Assembly: GCA_035771165.1 (NCBI GenBank)
Contig: JAWNZC010000105.1
Location: 773,501-837,500, forward strand
Origin: Paragorgia papillata
Taxonomy: Eukaryota; Cnidaria; Anthozoa; Scleralcyonacea; Coralliidae
Direction of reading: 5' to 3'
DNA: 64,000 nucleotides
Shown here: positions 10,781 through 18,576 of the stretch, in pieces
How positions within the stretch are numbered: position 1 is the first letter of the stretch
Layout: each line of letters starts with the position of its first letter
Program-made: the position numbers and the translations under genes
The notes under the pieces: generated by a model
Seen by the model: the letters and a program-made list of their open reading frames with translations, nothing else
Database searches by the model: none
Told to the model about the DNA's origin: nothing

Positions 10781-11629
10781 ATGGAGATTACTCTTACTGG
10801 ACAGAGTGTTGATGGTATATTCAAGAAAACGTTTGAAAAACCAATTGGTATTAAAAACATGGCCGTGTCATACCTTGTTGTCAGAGGCAAACTAGTGGAA
10901 TTTTCATCAAAAAAACAGCTAACTGTCTTCGTGTTAGAAGGCGACGAAGACGAAAAGAATGCTGCTGCTTTAACTGGAGCGAAAACAACATTAAAATATA
11001 CACTTCACACGTTTTTACCAGAATTGAAAAATTATACGGATTTTATAGACGTTTTGGCTAACATTAAACGCCAATGTCCTGAGTTTAATGTTTATTATGA
11101 ATACACAAGCGTGGGTTGGAATTTATTTGCCACATATTGGAGGAACACGGAAAAACCAGTAACGTTGTTGGTTTCCAGCGACTTGGGGTTTAAGCTTGGT
11201 GGCCGTCCATTTAATTACGACCAACTTAACCATGCCCCTTTGAAAAACGTGAATTTATCCATCCCACCTTTACCAGAAAATCTTGTCCAGATATCAAGCG
11301 ACAATCAGGCTTTAATACATCTTCGTAAGCGGCCAATCATGCCGGCTTCGGTGAAACTTTTATTGATCAACACCAGCCTTCATAATACAATCATCCCGTC
11401 TGATACCGATAATTTTGTTGATAAAAAACAGTTTGTGCTTGCTACGTTTCGAAGCCCGGGGGTTGAGGGTTACGACCACCATTTACAAACTGAGGAGTTA
11501 GATTGGAGGCTTATCAGTGAAAAGGGGGAGAGACGACAGGAACTAAAATTAAAATTGGCTTGGGAGAATGGTGAGGCCGTTTTATTTGACACACCTGAAG
11601 TAGCATTGGGTTTACGTATAAAATCCTGA
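10781..11629 (+). CDS. Late protein, 282 aa, unknown, unit 1
   Basis: This begins directly after the TAG of the preceding gene (TAGATG). It is a beta-rich protein without transmembrane segments. The C-terminal half has alternating hydrophobic stretches typical of a jelly-roll or other beta-sandwich. Its place between two capsid candidates suggests a virion protein, perhaps a vertex (penton-like) subunit; that is inference. Intact in units 1 and 2, frameshifted in unit 3. Confidence 0.65.
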   Translation: MEITLTGQSVDGIFKKTFEKPIGIKNMAVSYLVVRGKLVEFSSKKQLTVFVLEGDEDEKNAAALTGAKTTLKYTLHTFLPELKNYTDFIDVLANIKRQCPEFNVYYEYTSVGWNLFATYWRNTEKPVTLLVSSDLGFKLGGRPFNYDQLNHAPLKNVNLSIPPLPENLVQISSDNQALIHLRKRPIMPASVKLLLINTSLHNTIIPSDTDNFVDKKQFVLATFRSPGVEGYDHHLQTEELDWRLISEKGERRQELKLKLAWENGEAVLFDTPEVALGLRIKS

Positions 11630-11637
11630 ATTTTTAG

Positions 11638-11922
11638 ATGGGTGATACAGCTATATGGGAGGCAGTTTTAAAAGACATGCTACGATCTGGATTTCTGGTC
11701 GCAACCGATACTGGTTTTAGACGGGGTCGTGGTGGATTATTTTACCCTGGATTTTATCCTAGTCCTATGGGTATAAACCCGCCGCGTTTTTTCCCACGGC
11801 GTGGTTTGGGTTTGCGTGGTATGGGTTGGCAAGCTAGCAACGATGCAGAGATTGCGAGAGATAAATATTTGCGAAAATCGTTAAATGGTTATGGTATACC
11901 AAAACCTTATTTTATTCCATAG
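11638..11922 (+). CDS. Small Gly/Arg/Pro/aromatic-rich late protein, 94 aa, unit 1
   Basis: The ATG follows TTTTTAG. The middle is rich in Arg, Gly, Phe and Pro (FRRGRGG, FFPRRGLGLRGMG). Such small basic proteins are common as DNA-condensing or cementing virion components, but no family is recognised. It is identical in length in all three units. Confidence 0.6.
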   Translation: MGDTAIWEAVLKDMLRSGFLVATDTGFRRGRGGLFYPGFYPSPMGINPPRFFPRRGLGLRGMGWQASNDAEIARDKYLRKSLNGYGIPKPYFIP

Positions 11923-12204
11923 ATGCAAAGACCACGCCATTTACAGTATTTAAGAGGGGGGACTATTGCAGACATGACTGGAAAGGTGGCAACAACCCTT
12001 GCACCGTCTTTATTTAATGCAGCTATAAACGTTGGTCAGGCTGGAATTGGTGGGGTTTCGCACAAATTACAATCTTTGTTTGGAAAACGTAAAAGGCAAC
12101 CAGACCCAGACTCCTCCGACGACTCAGATATTGAAGATATAGAAGATATGGTCGTTCCAGTTGTGATACCTACGACTAATACCCTGTCAAATTATGAATT
12201 TTAG
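11923..12204 (+). CDS. Small late protein with nuclear-localisation-like cluster, 93 aa, unit 1
   Basis: It starts directly after the stop of the previous gene (CATAGATG). The N-terminal half contains an amphipathic or hydrophobic helix-like stretch, then GKRKRQP, a serine/aspartate-rich acidic patch and a hydrophobic tail. An amphipathic helix plus basic cluster recalls small membrane-active or core proteins of adenovirus-like virions; this is a weak analogy. Confidence 0.6.
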   Translation: MQRPRHLQYLRGGTIADMTGKVATTLAPSLFNAAINVGQAGIGGVSHKLQSLFGKRKRQPDPDSSDDSDIEDIEDMVVPVVIPTTNTLSNYEF

Positions 12205-13743
12205 ATGTTTACAAAAGAAAAGGAATCACGGCTTCTGTTTGGAAACGATGCAACACATCGTATAGCAGCAGCCTTAGGAACTGATTATATGAAACTAGAC
12301 AGTACAATATTTAAACCGCTACGATTTATGGATTCTAGGGATTTCCCGGCTGCTGGCGTTAGTGGTACAATCGCTGGAGACGACAGGAAATTCCTGTTAC
12401 CTGGAAACCCTGGGCAATTTATTTCTGATATTTTGGTAAACGTACCAGTAACTTACAATGACGAACATGCAGCATATGCAACTCTATTCTCTGAACCAGT
12501 TGTACTTGCTACTATTGGCGTTAACGGATCAACCGAAACGATCGGCTGCAGCGATGATCTTGGCACAAGGGAAGCAAGGGCCTCTGCTAGATCGGTGTTT
12601 AACTGGGCTGCTGAAAGTCCGAATGGAGGTTTCCGTGACTTACAAACGAAACTGGAGAACAAAGACAGCTTGGAATATAAAGCAGGACTACTGCCCAATA
12701 TTCTAGAACGTAGGACCCTTGGTGCGGGAAATGTTGAAAATGCCACTGGCGATGTTTCCGCGGGATATAGCAGCGGTTTTGCAGCTGCTGCTAATAATTC
12801 TACGTATGTGGTGAAACCCAACAGGCCCGCCACCATCAAATATGAGCTGAATTCAACTATGGAAGGTAGCTGGCTGGGTGGACCCCAAGTACTACCAGCT
12901 TACAATACTACAGAAATCATTCTTCGCCGTAACCCTTTCTTCGTGAATCAAACCGTTATCTGCAACCATAGTGGTGCTGCTGGACCACCAATACTTGCTG
13001 AAGTAGCCCATGGTAATACTAATATTACCTTGAACGGTGAACCGTATATTACTTATCGCGTTCGTAACATCAAAGATTCTGTTTCCCAACAAGCTGTTGA
13101 CAGTGTTATTGGTCAAGAGTACAGATTGAATGGGATGATGGTCGACGCAAGTTTCAAAGAGTTCCCGCAAAACGATACACAATGTGTAACCGGATTTCGA
13201 TCTGCAAAAGGTGAAAAATTCTGCGCATTAGCCTCGATACAACCAACCAGAAATTCCCCTCCTCAGAGAGGTCAATATATTGTAGAATCAAACTTGAACG
13301 GCCGCGTGTTTTTAAATGCACAACCGACAGAAGCTGAAGATTCAAGCCGCCAGAGAAAATCGTTTCGGCAGCGATTCGAAAGATACCGATTTTTGTTTTC
13401 CAACAAGCATATCGACGCCGCTAGTTTCGCCCTAAGCCGCGTATTGTTTTTTCCTATTGGCTACGGAGCAACGACATCTTCATTCATAAACAATGCCTTC
13501 TACGAGCCAGTTAATGAAGTAAATTTTACACTGGACGTGAAACGAAATGACAATCAGGCAAGGGCATATCTCCTTTCAGCAGTTTTAATAAACAACGATA
13601 TGGTAATCCGTGGCGCACATTCTGGCAAACCTAATTCTGTTATGAGCTTGGAAAGTCGAGTAAACAACAGAAATGAAGATTTGCAGAAATTGTGGGCAAG
13701 CGGTCGTGGTGCTGGCCCTGAAGACGACGACGACGACGAATAA
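12205..13743 (+). CDS. Major capsid protein candidate, 512 aa, unit 1
   Basis: This is the largest intact late protein. It starts directly after the stop of the 93 aa gene (TTTTAGATG). It is beta-rich with many Asn/Thr-rich loops and ends in GPEDDDDDE. Size, position at the end of the late block and composition make it the best major capsid candidate, possibly a double jelly-roll. No diagnostic motif was seen, so this needs structure prediction. Intact in units 1 and 3; unit 2 has a frameshift. Confidence 0.55.
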   Translation: MFTKEKESRLLFGNDATHRIAAALGTDYMKLDSTIFKPLRFMDSRDFPAAGVSGTIAGDDRKFLLPGNPGQFISDILVNVPVTYNDEHAAYATLFSEPVVLATIGVNGSTETIGCSDDLGTREARASARSVFNWAAESPNGGFRDLQTKLENKDSLEYKAGLLPNILERRTLGAGNVENATGDVSAGYSSGFAAAANNSTYVVKPNRPATIKYELNSTMEGSWLGGPQVLPAYNTTEIILRRNPFFVNQTVICNHSGAAGPPILAEVAHGNTNITLNGEPYITYRVRNIKDSVSQQAVDSVIGQEYRLNGMMVDASFKEFPQNDTQCVTGFRSAKGEKFCALASIQPTRNSPPQRGQYIVESNLNGRVFLNAQPTEAEDSSRQRKSFRQRFERYRFLFSNKHIDAASFALSRVLFFPIGYGATTSSFINNAFYEPVNEVNFTLDVKRNDNQARAYLLSAVLINNDMVIRGAHSGKPNSVMSLESRVNNRNEDLQKLWASGRGAGPEDDDDDE

Positions 13744-13781
13744 CAATACATTTAAATACATTTAAAATATTTTTTTTATTT

Positions 13782-14144
13782 TTAAATATGAATATGATCT
13801 TCATGTATACCATAATTGATATAAATCTCTGAGCCTGGCATAATGTCATGTTTGAAGTGTACCCATACTATACTATTTTTAATAATAAGTTTTGCATTGT
13901 CTCTAATATTGCAGTTTATATAGTTGAACAAAGAATGACCATTATTATTTTTGCAACGCCCATTTTTGCAACGCCCGCACAACAGGCGGTTTACACTCCA
14001 CCATTGGTAGTTTTCGTCGCAGTCGTTGTGTTCATTGTTGTCATTTGAAACTTCCCCAAACTGAAGATACATCCCTTGCAATATTTCGGTTTTAGCAAAT
14101 AAGCCAAGTCCAGCAGTAGGTATTAGACTGTCAGCAACGTAAAA
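13782..14144 (-). CDS. SET-domain protein (putative lysine methyltransferase), unit 1
   Basis: The frame is open from 14144 down to 13782 (about 120 residues). It shows AGLGLFAKTEI, matching the N-terminal GxGxFA strand of SET domains. Then come a Cys-rich insert (CGRCKNGRCK), FNYINCNIRDNAKL in the position of the NHxCxPN signature, and DIMPGSEIYINYG as the closing GEEI-x-YG motif. A minus-strand AG acceptor (TTTTATAG) ends at 14145, so translation probably starts on an upstream spliced exon. The first internal ATG (about 14072) would remove the first strand. The substitution in the NHxC motif leaves catalytic activity open. AATAAA on the minus strand lies just downstream. Confidence 0.65.
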   Translation of the reverse strand, partial: FYVADSLIPTAGLGLFAKTEILQGMYLQFGEVSNDNNEHNDCDENYQWWSVNRLLCGRCKNGRCKNNNGHSLFNYINCNIRDNAKLIIKNSIVWVHFKHDIMPGSEIYINYGIHEDHIHI

Positions 14145-14702
14145 CTATAAAATACAAAGTAAACATTCCCTATTTAAAAATAACTTGCGAATCCATGCCT
14201 TTCTGTCTTCTCCGTCTAAGTGTTTGATGATGTTGATAAGAAAATGGTCTTGGTCAACTGTTTTGAAACGCCAACTCAAACGGTTGCAGGCACGGATGGT
14301 TACTCGTAGTAAGACATCCACTTCGGCGTGTGATATTGAAATAAATCCCTCAAATTCGTCTTGGGTAAATATATGACACACATTCCCCACTATTCCCAAA
14401 ATGAATTTGGTCTGTTGTAACTCATCTTTCAGTTTGATTATGATATTTTCTGTTGCATATACCGCGCGATAAAACCAAGCGGAAAATATTTGTTGAATTG
14501 GTTTCTTTTCTCTACCTATAGCTTGGTATAACTCGCTTTCAGTGTGGTTGTGCTCACTTACATTCATGACTTCAAAGGCAGCTTTCAAACGACTTTGTCT
14601 TGAGACTGTCGGCAGTAAACAACGAATATCCGGTGGTGCGCTAAAAGCTTTAAAACTGATATGCGAAGAAGATGTATCAGGTTTCTTACATACCGCAAAC
14701 AT
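14145..14702 (-). CDS. Unknown protein, 185 aa, unit 1
   Basis: It has a true ATG at 14702. The protein is helical and soluble with several Cys and His residues and no recognised domain. Its TAG stop at 14145-14147 coincides with the AG acceptor that appears to open the SET exon, so the two may be alternative products of one minus-strand transcript. It is divergent from the 166 aa gene, whose ATG lies only 28 bases away. Confidence 0.6.
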   Translation of the reverse strand: MFAVCKKPDTSSSHISFKAFSAPPDIRCLLPTVSRQSRLKAAFEVMNVSEHNHTESELYQAIGREKKPIQQIFSAWFYRAVYATENIIIKLKDELQQTKFILGIVGNVCHIFTQDEFEGFISISHAEVDVLLRVTIRACNRLSWRFKTVDQDHFLINIIKHLDGEDRKAWIRKLFLNRECLLCIL

Positions 14703-14730
14703 AAGCTCACATCATCGCAAAAGAAAAAGC

Positions 14731-15231
14731 ATGGCAGAAAAAGTTACGTTGGAAGAAACGGATTGTGTTTTAACAAAAGTAATCCAGAAACGTCCGCATA
14801 AACGTCTAAAAGTGACAGACAAACAGAGATGTAAGCCAGTAAACAAAGACAAATATAACTACGATGGCTGGGTTCCAACACCGACAACAAGAACGCTAAC
14901 CCGAAAACAATTTAAGCAAGCCAGCAAATTGGTTTCAAAGAAACGGGAAAATATAATTGCCTCGCTAATAAGAACAAAAGGTGCAACACCCCAATGGCAT
15001 AAAAACCAATCCACCAGTTGGTGTAACGGAATGCAAAGCGACGACATTTTCAATATACAAAGTCGAATTGGAGATGTTTCGAAAATACCATATCACGACG
15101 CAAACCACGAGATTCACAAATGCGTACACGATTTGTGGATACATACGCTGTCTGATTTATTTAATCTAACTCTCGGCGAGGCACAGTTCATCGTAAATAA
15201 TGCGGAACCTTCGGATTCGGATTCGGATTAA
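14731..15231 (+). CDS. Basic protein with acidic Ser/Asp tail, 166 aa, unit 1
   Basis: ATG 14731 is preferred over an upstream in-frame ATG, which would overlap the divergent gene. The N-terminal third is Lys/Arg-rich (KRPHKRLKV). The middle has YDGWVPTPTTRTLTRKQFKQ, and the C terminus ends EPSDSDSD. I do not recognise it. It precedes the protease gene by 23 bases, with a pyrimidine tract and CAG between. Confidence 0.55.
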   Translation: MAEKVTLEETDCVLTKVIQKRPHKRLKVTDKQRCKPVNKDKYNYDGWVPTPTTRTLTRKQFKQASKLVSKKRENIIASLIRTKGATPQWHKNQSTSWCNGMQSDDIFNIQSRIGDVSKIPYHDANHEIHKCVHDLWIHTLSDLFNLTLGEAQFIVNNAEPSDSDSD

Positions 15232-15254
15232 TTTGCGTTTTTTGCCTCTTTCAG

Positions 15255-15722
15255 ATGAATGCCGTTAACCTCGAAGATTTATTGACTAAAACTCAAACTA
15301 AAGCAAACATTTCATTTTCCGGACCTTTCAAATGTCCTAGCATCGTGTTTTGTAATGGCTCAGCTGGTGGCCATTGGATAGTCATTGAAGAAACTAAATC
15401 GTCATATTTGATATTTGATCCTTATGGAACCCCTCCAGGTAGATTTTATAATATTTCAAATTTTCCTAACGACAAACCTTATGTCTGGTCAATAATAAGT
15501 GGTCAGAAAATTGGAAGACCTTACTGCGGTTTATATTGCGTCGCATTTCTGTTACTGAGAAAGCTTTACAATTGGCCTACAGCCGCGGCGAAATTATTTG
15601 AGGAAGAAGGCAGCGAAAGAGACAATTCACGCAAATTAAAAGAAATATTTGGAGAAGAACCAGACGCCATCTTATTTAAATATGGCTTCGCGGAAAGTGG
15701 ACCACATAGCCTCCTGTCTTAA
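15255..15722 (+). CDS. Adenain-like cysteine protease, unit 1
   Basis: This 155 aa C5/Ulp1-fold protease probably matures virion proteins. Visible catalytic residues are His40 in GGHWIVI, Asp55 in LIFDPYG, Gln84 in SGQKIG (oxyanion hole) and Cys91 in PYCGLYC. The seven-residue Gln-Cys spacing matches the adenain family. It is shorter than the usual ~200 aa adenain, mainly at the N and C termini. The ATG directly follows CTCTTTCAG, a strong 3' splice site, which suggests expression from a spliced late mRNA. It is open in all three units. Confidence 0.85.
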   Translation: MNAVNLEDLLTKTQTKANISFSGPFKCPSIVFCNGSAGGHWIVIEETKSSYLIFDPYGTPPGRFYNISNFPNDKPYVWSIISGQKIGRPYCGLYCVAFLLLRKLYNWPTAAAKLFEEEGSERDNSRKLKEIFGEEPDAILFKYGFAESGPHSLLS

Positions 15723-16002
15723 TGCTATTTCAAGCGCTATTCCTGTCGAACGTTTGCCTAACGGATCTTACTATATATGCGACGTGGTGAAACATTCAAC
15801 AATAATACGGTTGGGGACGAAATGGTGGATACTGCCGTCGCAATATCGATCAGAAGCTCTCAACAACGCATCGAGATTTACCCTCATCAAAGACGACAAT
15901 GGACTCAGATTTGAAACTTTTAATGACAAATTAAATAAATTTATTACACCTATTGAAATTGAGGTTGAACAACTGGATTTTTTATCTTTATTAGACTTTT
16001 AG
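15682..16002 (+). CDS. Unknown protein, 106 aa, unit 1
   Basis: The ATG at 15682 lies within the protease gene (41 bases of overlap, different frame). The longer reading starts with TTG. The protein has a globular look with GTKWWILPSQYR and ends in LDFLSLLDF. It converges on the minus-strand 170 aa gene and overlaps it by 4 bases. No family recognised. Confidence 0.55.
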   Translation: MASRKVDHIASCLNAISSAIPVERLPNGSYYICDVVKHSTIIRLGTKWWILPSQYRSEALNNASRFTLIKDDNGLRFETFNDKLNKFITPIEIEVEQLDFLSLLDF

Positions 16003-16511
16003 TTACGACTGTTTTGTATATAATAAGAATTAAAATATAAATTTGTCTTTAGAATGTCCCTCATCCTGTGGCAAAGTATAGCGTGTATTGTCGATGGTAA
16101 ACTGCTTAGTTTGTGTTGTGGCAAAACCAACCGCAAAATTTCCCTTAACTTTCTGGCCAGTCTCTCGTATTTCCCGAACCAATTGACTTCAATGTTCATT
16201 TCCCTGTCTTGGTTAACTGATATAATGTAGGCCAGCTCAGGAAAATCTAACCAGGTTTCGTCGGGTAAGCAGGTTTGAAACATCGCGAAACTTGTCGGGG
16301 AAAACCTTTCTGCTTCATTCGGTGGCGGCGCATCATAATGATAGGGAAGAAACACACCAATTTTTTCCCGACACACAGACAATGCCTGCGTTAGCATGTC
16401 AACACGCGTCTTTGCATCCGGGAAGCATGCGAACAGTTTGTCCTCGGTAGCTTTAATCCTCTGTCTATAGGCTCGGCTATTTTCTTTAGCTCGGTTATCT
16501 TCGTTCGCCAT
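15999..16511 (-). CDS. Unknown protein with basic N terminus, 170 aa, unit 1
   Basis: ATG at 16511. The N-terminal region is rich in Arg/Lys with an NRAKENSRAYRQR stretch that looks like a DNA-contacting helix; the rest is helical. It is close to but not in register with the bZIP basic-region signature, so I do not call it bZIP. It is transcribed away from the TGACGT-rich repeat block that separates it from the 140 aa gene. Confidence 0.55.
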   Translation of the reverse strand: MANEDNRAKENSRAYRQRIKATEDKLFACFPDAKTRVDMLTQALSVCREKIGVFLPYHYDAPPPNEAERFSPTSFAMFQTCLPDETWLDFPELAYIISVNQDREMNIEVNWFGKYERLARKLREILRLVLPQHKLSSLPSTIHAILCHRMRDILKTNLYFNSYYIQNSRN

Positions 16512-16529
16512 TGCTTCGTGCTCGTTTTT

Positions 16530-16652
16530 AGCGCTGACGTTTTGGGGTTAGCGCTGACGTTTCGGCAGAACGTCAGCGGAAATTGGGTTCAACGCGTTGA
16601 CGTTTTGGGGTTAGCGCTGACGTTTCGGCAGAACGTCAGTGGAAATCTTTTA
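16530..16652 (+). promoter_or_regulatory. TGACGT-rich palindromic repeat block, two copies, unit 1
   Basis: A ~66 bp unit is repeated twice. It contains GCGCTGACGTTTTGGGGTT and then CTGACGTT-TCGGCAG-AACGTCAG, an inverted repeat of TGACGT half sites (CRE/ATF-like cores). It lies between divergent genes. Units 2 and 3 have three copies. A bidirectional promoter or a binding site for a sequence-specific factor is likely by position. Confidence 0.6.
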
Positions 16653-16674
16653 CGTTTTGGGTTAAACGTTAAAA

Positions 16675-17097
16675 ATGGATAAGTTGCCGGTTGCTAAATT
16701 CCTTCTTAGTGTCTATTATCAAGAAACCAAGGCCAAAAAAGTAGCGACGTGTGTTTGTTGTGAAGAGACCGCGGTGTTTGGTACAACTGGTTGTTACAAC
16801 GACGAATATGTATTCCTGTATCCAACATGCGAGACACATTTTGAGAAGACGGGGAAAATGTTAACTCAATGTAATCCGAAATTACTCTTCATTAAACGTA
16901 CGAAGATACAAACATTGGTCGCAGGAACATTTGAAGGTTACGGATTAGAATTCCAAGGAGCAAAAAAGCCTTGCACCCAAGAAAGCCCATGCATGCATCG
17001 CAAATGCGGGAACACTAAACTTTGGTTTAACCAATACAGAACAGGGAAGGAGAAGTTATATGTACATGACGGCAAAGTAGTTTGTTGTGATTTATAA
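16675..17097 (+). CDS. Cys-rich protein, 140 aa, unit 1/2 boundary copy
   Basis: ATG 16675. It has CVCCEET near residue 27, further Cys/His through the middle, CTQESPCMHRKC near residue 100 and a CC pair near the end. The pattern suggests two zinc-binding modules, but no known finger matches. Early regulatory function is a guess based on its nearness to the repeat block and the early region. The third copy of this gene is where the array stops (44521). Confidence 0.55.
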   Translation: MDKLPVAKFLLSVYYQETKAKKVATCVCCEETAVFGTTGCYNDEYVFLYPTCETHFEKTGKMLTQCNPKLLFIKRTKIQTLVAGTFEGYGLEFQGAKKPCTQESPCMHRKCGNTKLWFNQYRTGKEKLYVHDGKVVCCDL

Positions 17098-17499
17098 TTT
17101 TTTTTCTCCCAAACATGTAACCATATCGAAAACAACAGAATTGAGTTTACTATTATATACATTATTGCTTGTCATAGACAATTGCGTTTTAGAAAGTTGT
17201 TCACACAGAGGACGCAACACAGAAGGTTTAATGTCAATATAGCCTAAGCGTAAAAGTTCAATTAGCATTAAATTTCCACGCACAACAAGATTTGTTATCT
17301 CTTTGATATCTTGCTTATCTCGCTTTGTACTTGTTCCAGCAGGTCGATCGTTGTGAGATATGTCTTTATGCCGTCTTTTACCGCCGTGTAAAGCAATGTC
17401 TCTGCTAGTTTGGTTTTCCTCACAAGTTCTTCTCTCTGTTTCTTCATTTCTTTCGCTTTCTTCCACCCAAACTTCTTCCAATTGCGAATGAACATCCAC
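17092..17499 (-). CDS. Overlapping ORF, 135 aa, unknown
   Basis: True ATG at 17499. It is hydrophilic and charged in the first 70 residues, then helical. It overlaps the last exon of the spliced gene at 17295-18385 in another frame for about 205 bases, so one of the two may be chance or both may be used. It converges on and overlaps the 140 aa gene by 6 bases. Confidence 0.35.
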   Translation of the reverse strand: MDVHSQLEEVWVEESERNEETERRTCEENQTSRDIALHGGKRRHKDISHNDRPAGTSTKRDKQDIKEITNLVVRGNLMLIELLRLGYIDIKPSVLRPLCEQLSKTQLSMTSNNVYNSKLNSVVFDMVTCLGEKKL

Positions 17500-18385
17500 A
17501 ACCTCCTCAGCAGTCCTATACTAAAACAGATCGAAAAATTTTAATTCCGCTTTCGGCAAAAAAAATCCAAATAATCCTTTACCTTTCTTCCAATACGGCT
17601 TTTACAGTTCCTTCTGCGATATCTCCAACAATCCCATCCGTCTCATCTCTAAAGAGAAAACATGAGCTAAGTACGTGTAAAATTCTATTCACTTTCTACA
17701 TATAAAGAGAAAACATGCAGTTAAAATTTACCTCCCGTCTATATATTGTAGAATAAAGACTGTTATAAATATATTGATATTTGTGACAGTCGACAATTAC
17801 ACAGAAGTTGACTTCTGCGCCGTCAAACCAGTGAGGGAAAAGTATAATGTCTCGTATTGTTAAAATAAGAGAAGAAGAAACTCTGTTTATATATTTTAAA
17901 AACTCTTCTATCAAAAAAGAGAGTAATATAAGATCCCTAGGCCTATTCTTGCTTTTCCAATATAAACCTTTATACAAAACGTGGTCTTCTTGACCAGTAA
18001 TTTTTTTCACAAAAGACTTAAGACGTCTGTAGATTTCACGTTGATCCATCTTCTTAAAATACGTAATTACTTTACCTCTTATATCTACTCTAAAAATTAA
18101 AATTAATAGTTTGATATTAAAAAAATTATACTACGTATTAAACAGAGAAGATGGATCAACGTGAAATCTACAGATTTTACGAGAAATTATACTTTTCCCT
18201 ATCTACTCTAAAATTTTAAATTAATAGTTTGATATTAAATACTTTACCGTATACTAAATTTTAAACGTAAATGCTCACCTCTCAGCGGAATGTGTTTCAT
18301 GTTCGGTGTCTCCAAACCCATACGTAATCGAACCTCCACTTGCTTGCCTAATTGAGATTCCACCGTCTTCGTTACTTCCGGACAT
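17295..18385 (-). CDS. Spliced three-exon early gene, 132 aa, unit 1
   Basis: The exons are 18279-18385, 17583-17648 and 17295-17520. Borders are GTGAGC/TTTAG and GTAAAG/TTTTAG, and both junctions keep one reading frame through to the stop. Exon 1 begins at an ATG (18385) and encodes a Gly/Ser-rich acidic segment. Exon 3 encodes a basic amphipathic helix (KKAKEMKKQREELVRK). No family recognised. Its ATG is about 190 bases from that of the SF3 helicase gene on the opposite strand, so the two form a divergent early pair. The first intron contains the 117 aa ORF. Confidence 0.65.
17696..18049 (-). CDS. Unknown protein, 117 aa, within the intron of the early gene
   Basis: ATG at 18049. It has a basic N terminus (MDQREIYRRLKSFVKK) and a hydrophobic, Ile/Leu/Tyr-rich remainder. 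A GAG|GTAAAT donor-like site near its end means it could also be an alternative first exon. Its first codons are duplicated in inverted orientation at 18148-18173. Confidence 0.45.
   Translation of the reverse strand: MDQREIYRRLKSFVKKITGQEDHVLYKGLYWKSKNRPRDLILLSFLIEEFLKYINRVSSSLILTIRDIILFPHWFDGAEVNFCVIVDCHKYQYIYNSLYSTIYRREVNFNCMFSLYM
18027..18240. repeat. Inverted repeat plus direct repeat in the early region, unit 1
   Basis: A 26 bp perfect inverted repeat lies at 18027-18052 and 18148-18173 (AAGATGGATCAACGTG core). A second, direct repeat of about 40 bp (ATCTACTCTAAA to TTGATATTAAA) is at 18083-18121 and 18201-18240. The whole is AT-rich and noncoding apart from the start of the 117 aa ORF. 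Confidence 0.85.
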
Positions 18386-18576
18386 TCTATAAATACATTG
18401 TATCTATCTTAACTCTCTTATTTTTTAAAGAGGTTAATACAGGGGGTTAAAAAACGGTACCCCCTGATAATACTTAATAAGATACTGTAGCGTTGAATTG
18501 GCGTTTGATTACAATTTGAAATAGGCGCGCAGATTTAAAATCAGTAGCAGTCTAAGCGAACGTTTGAGGAGCAGAG
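18386..18576. promoter_or_regulatory. Divergent early promoter region and possible replication origin, unit 1
   Basis: This 191 bp lies between the two early ATGs. It contains a stem-loop at 18440-18466 (CAGGGGGT, 11-base loop, ACCCCCTG) within AT-rich DNA. An 18 bp direct repeat at 18550-18567 and 18579-18596 (GTCTAAGCGAACGTTTGA) has its second copy overlapping the helicase start codon. Origin function is inferred from position beside the helicase gene. Confidence 0.45.

Noticed and set aside
14542..14730. Upstream start for the 166 aa gene
   Set aside because: The extension is antisense to the well-supported 185 aa gene, and an ATG at 14731 is available.
15999..16511. bZIP factor that might bind the nearby TGACGT array
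   Set aside because: The basic stretch is one residue out of register with the bZIP signature, and a proline with no leucine heptads follows. Position alone is not enough.
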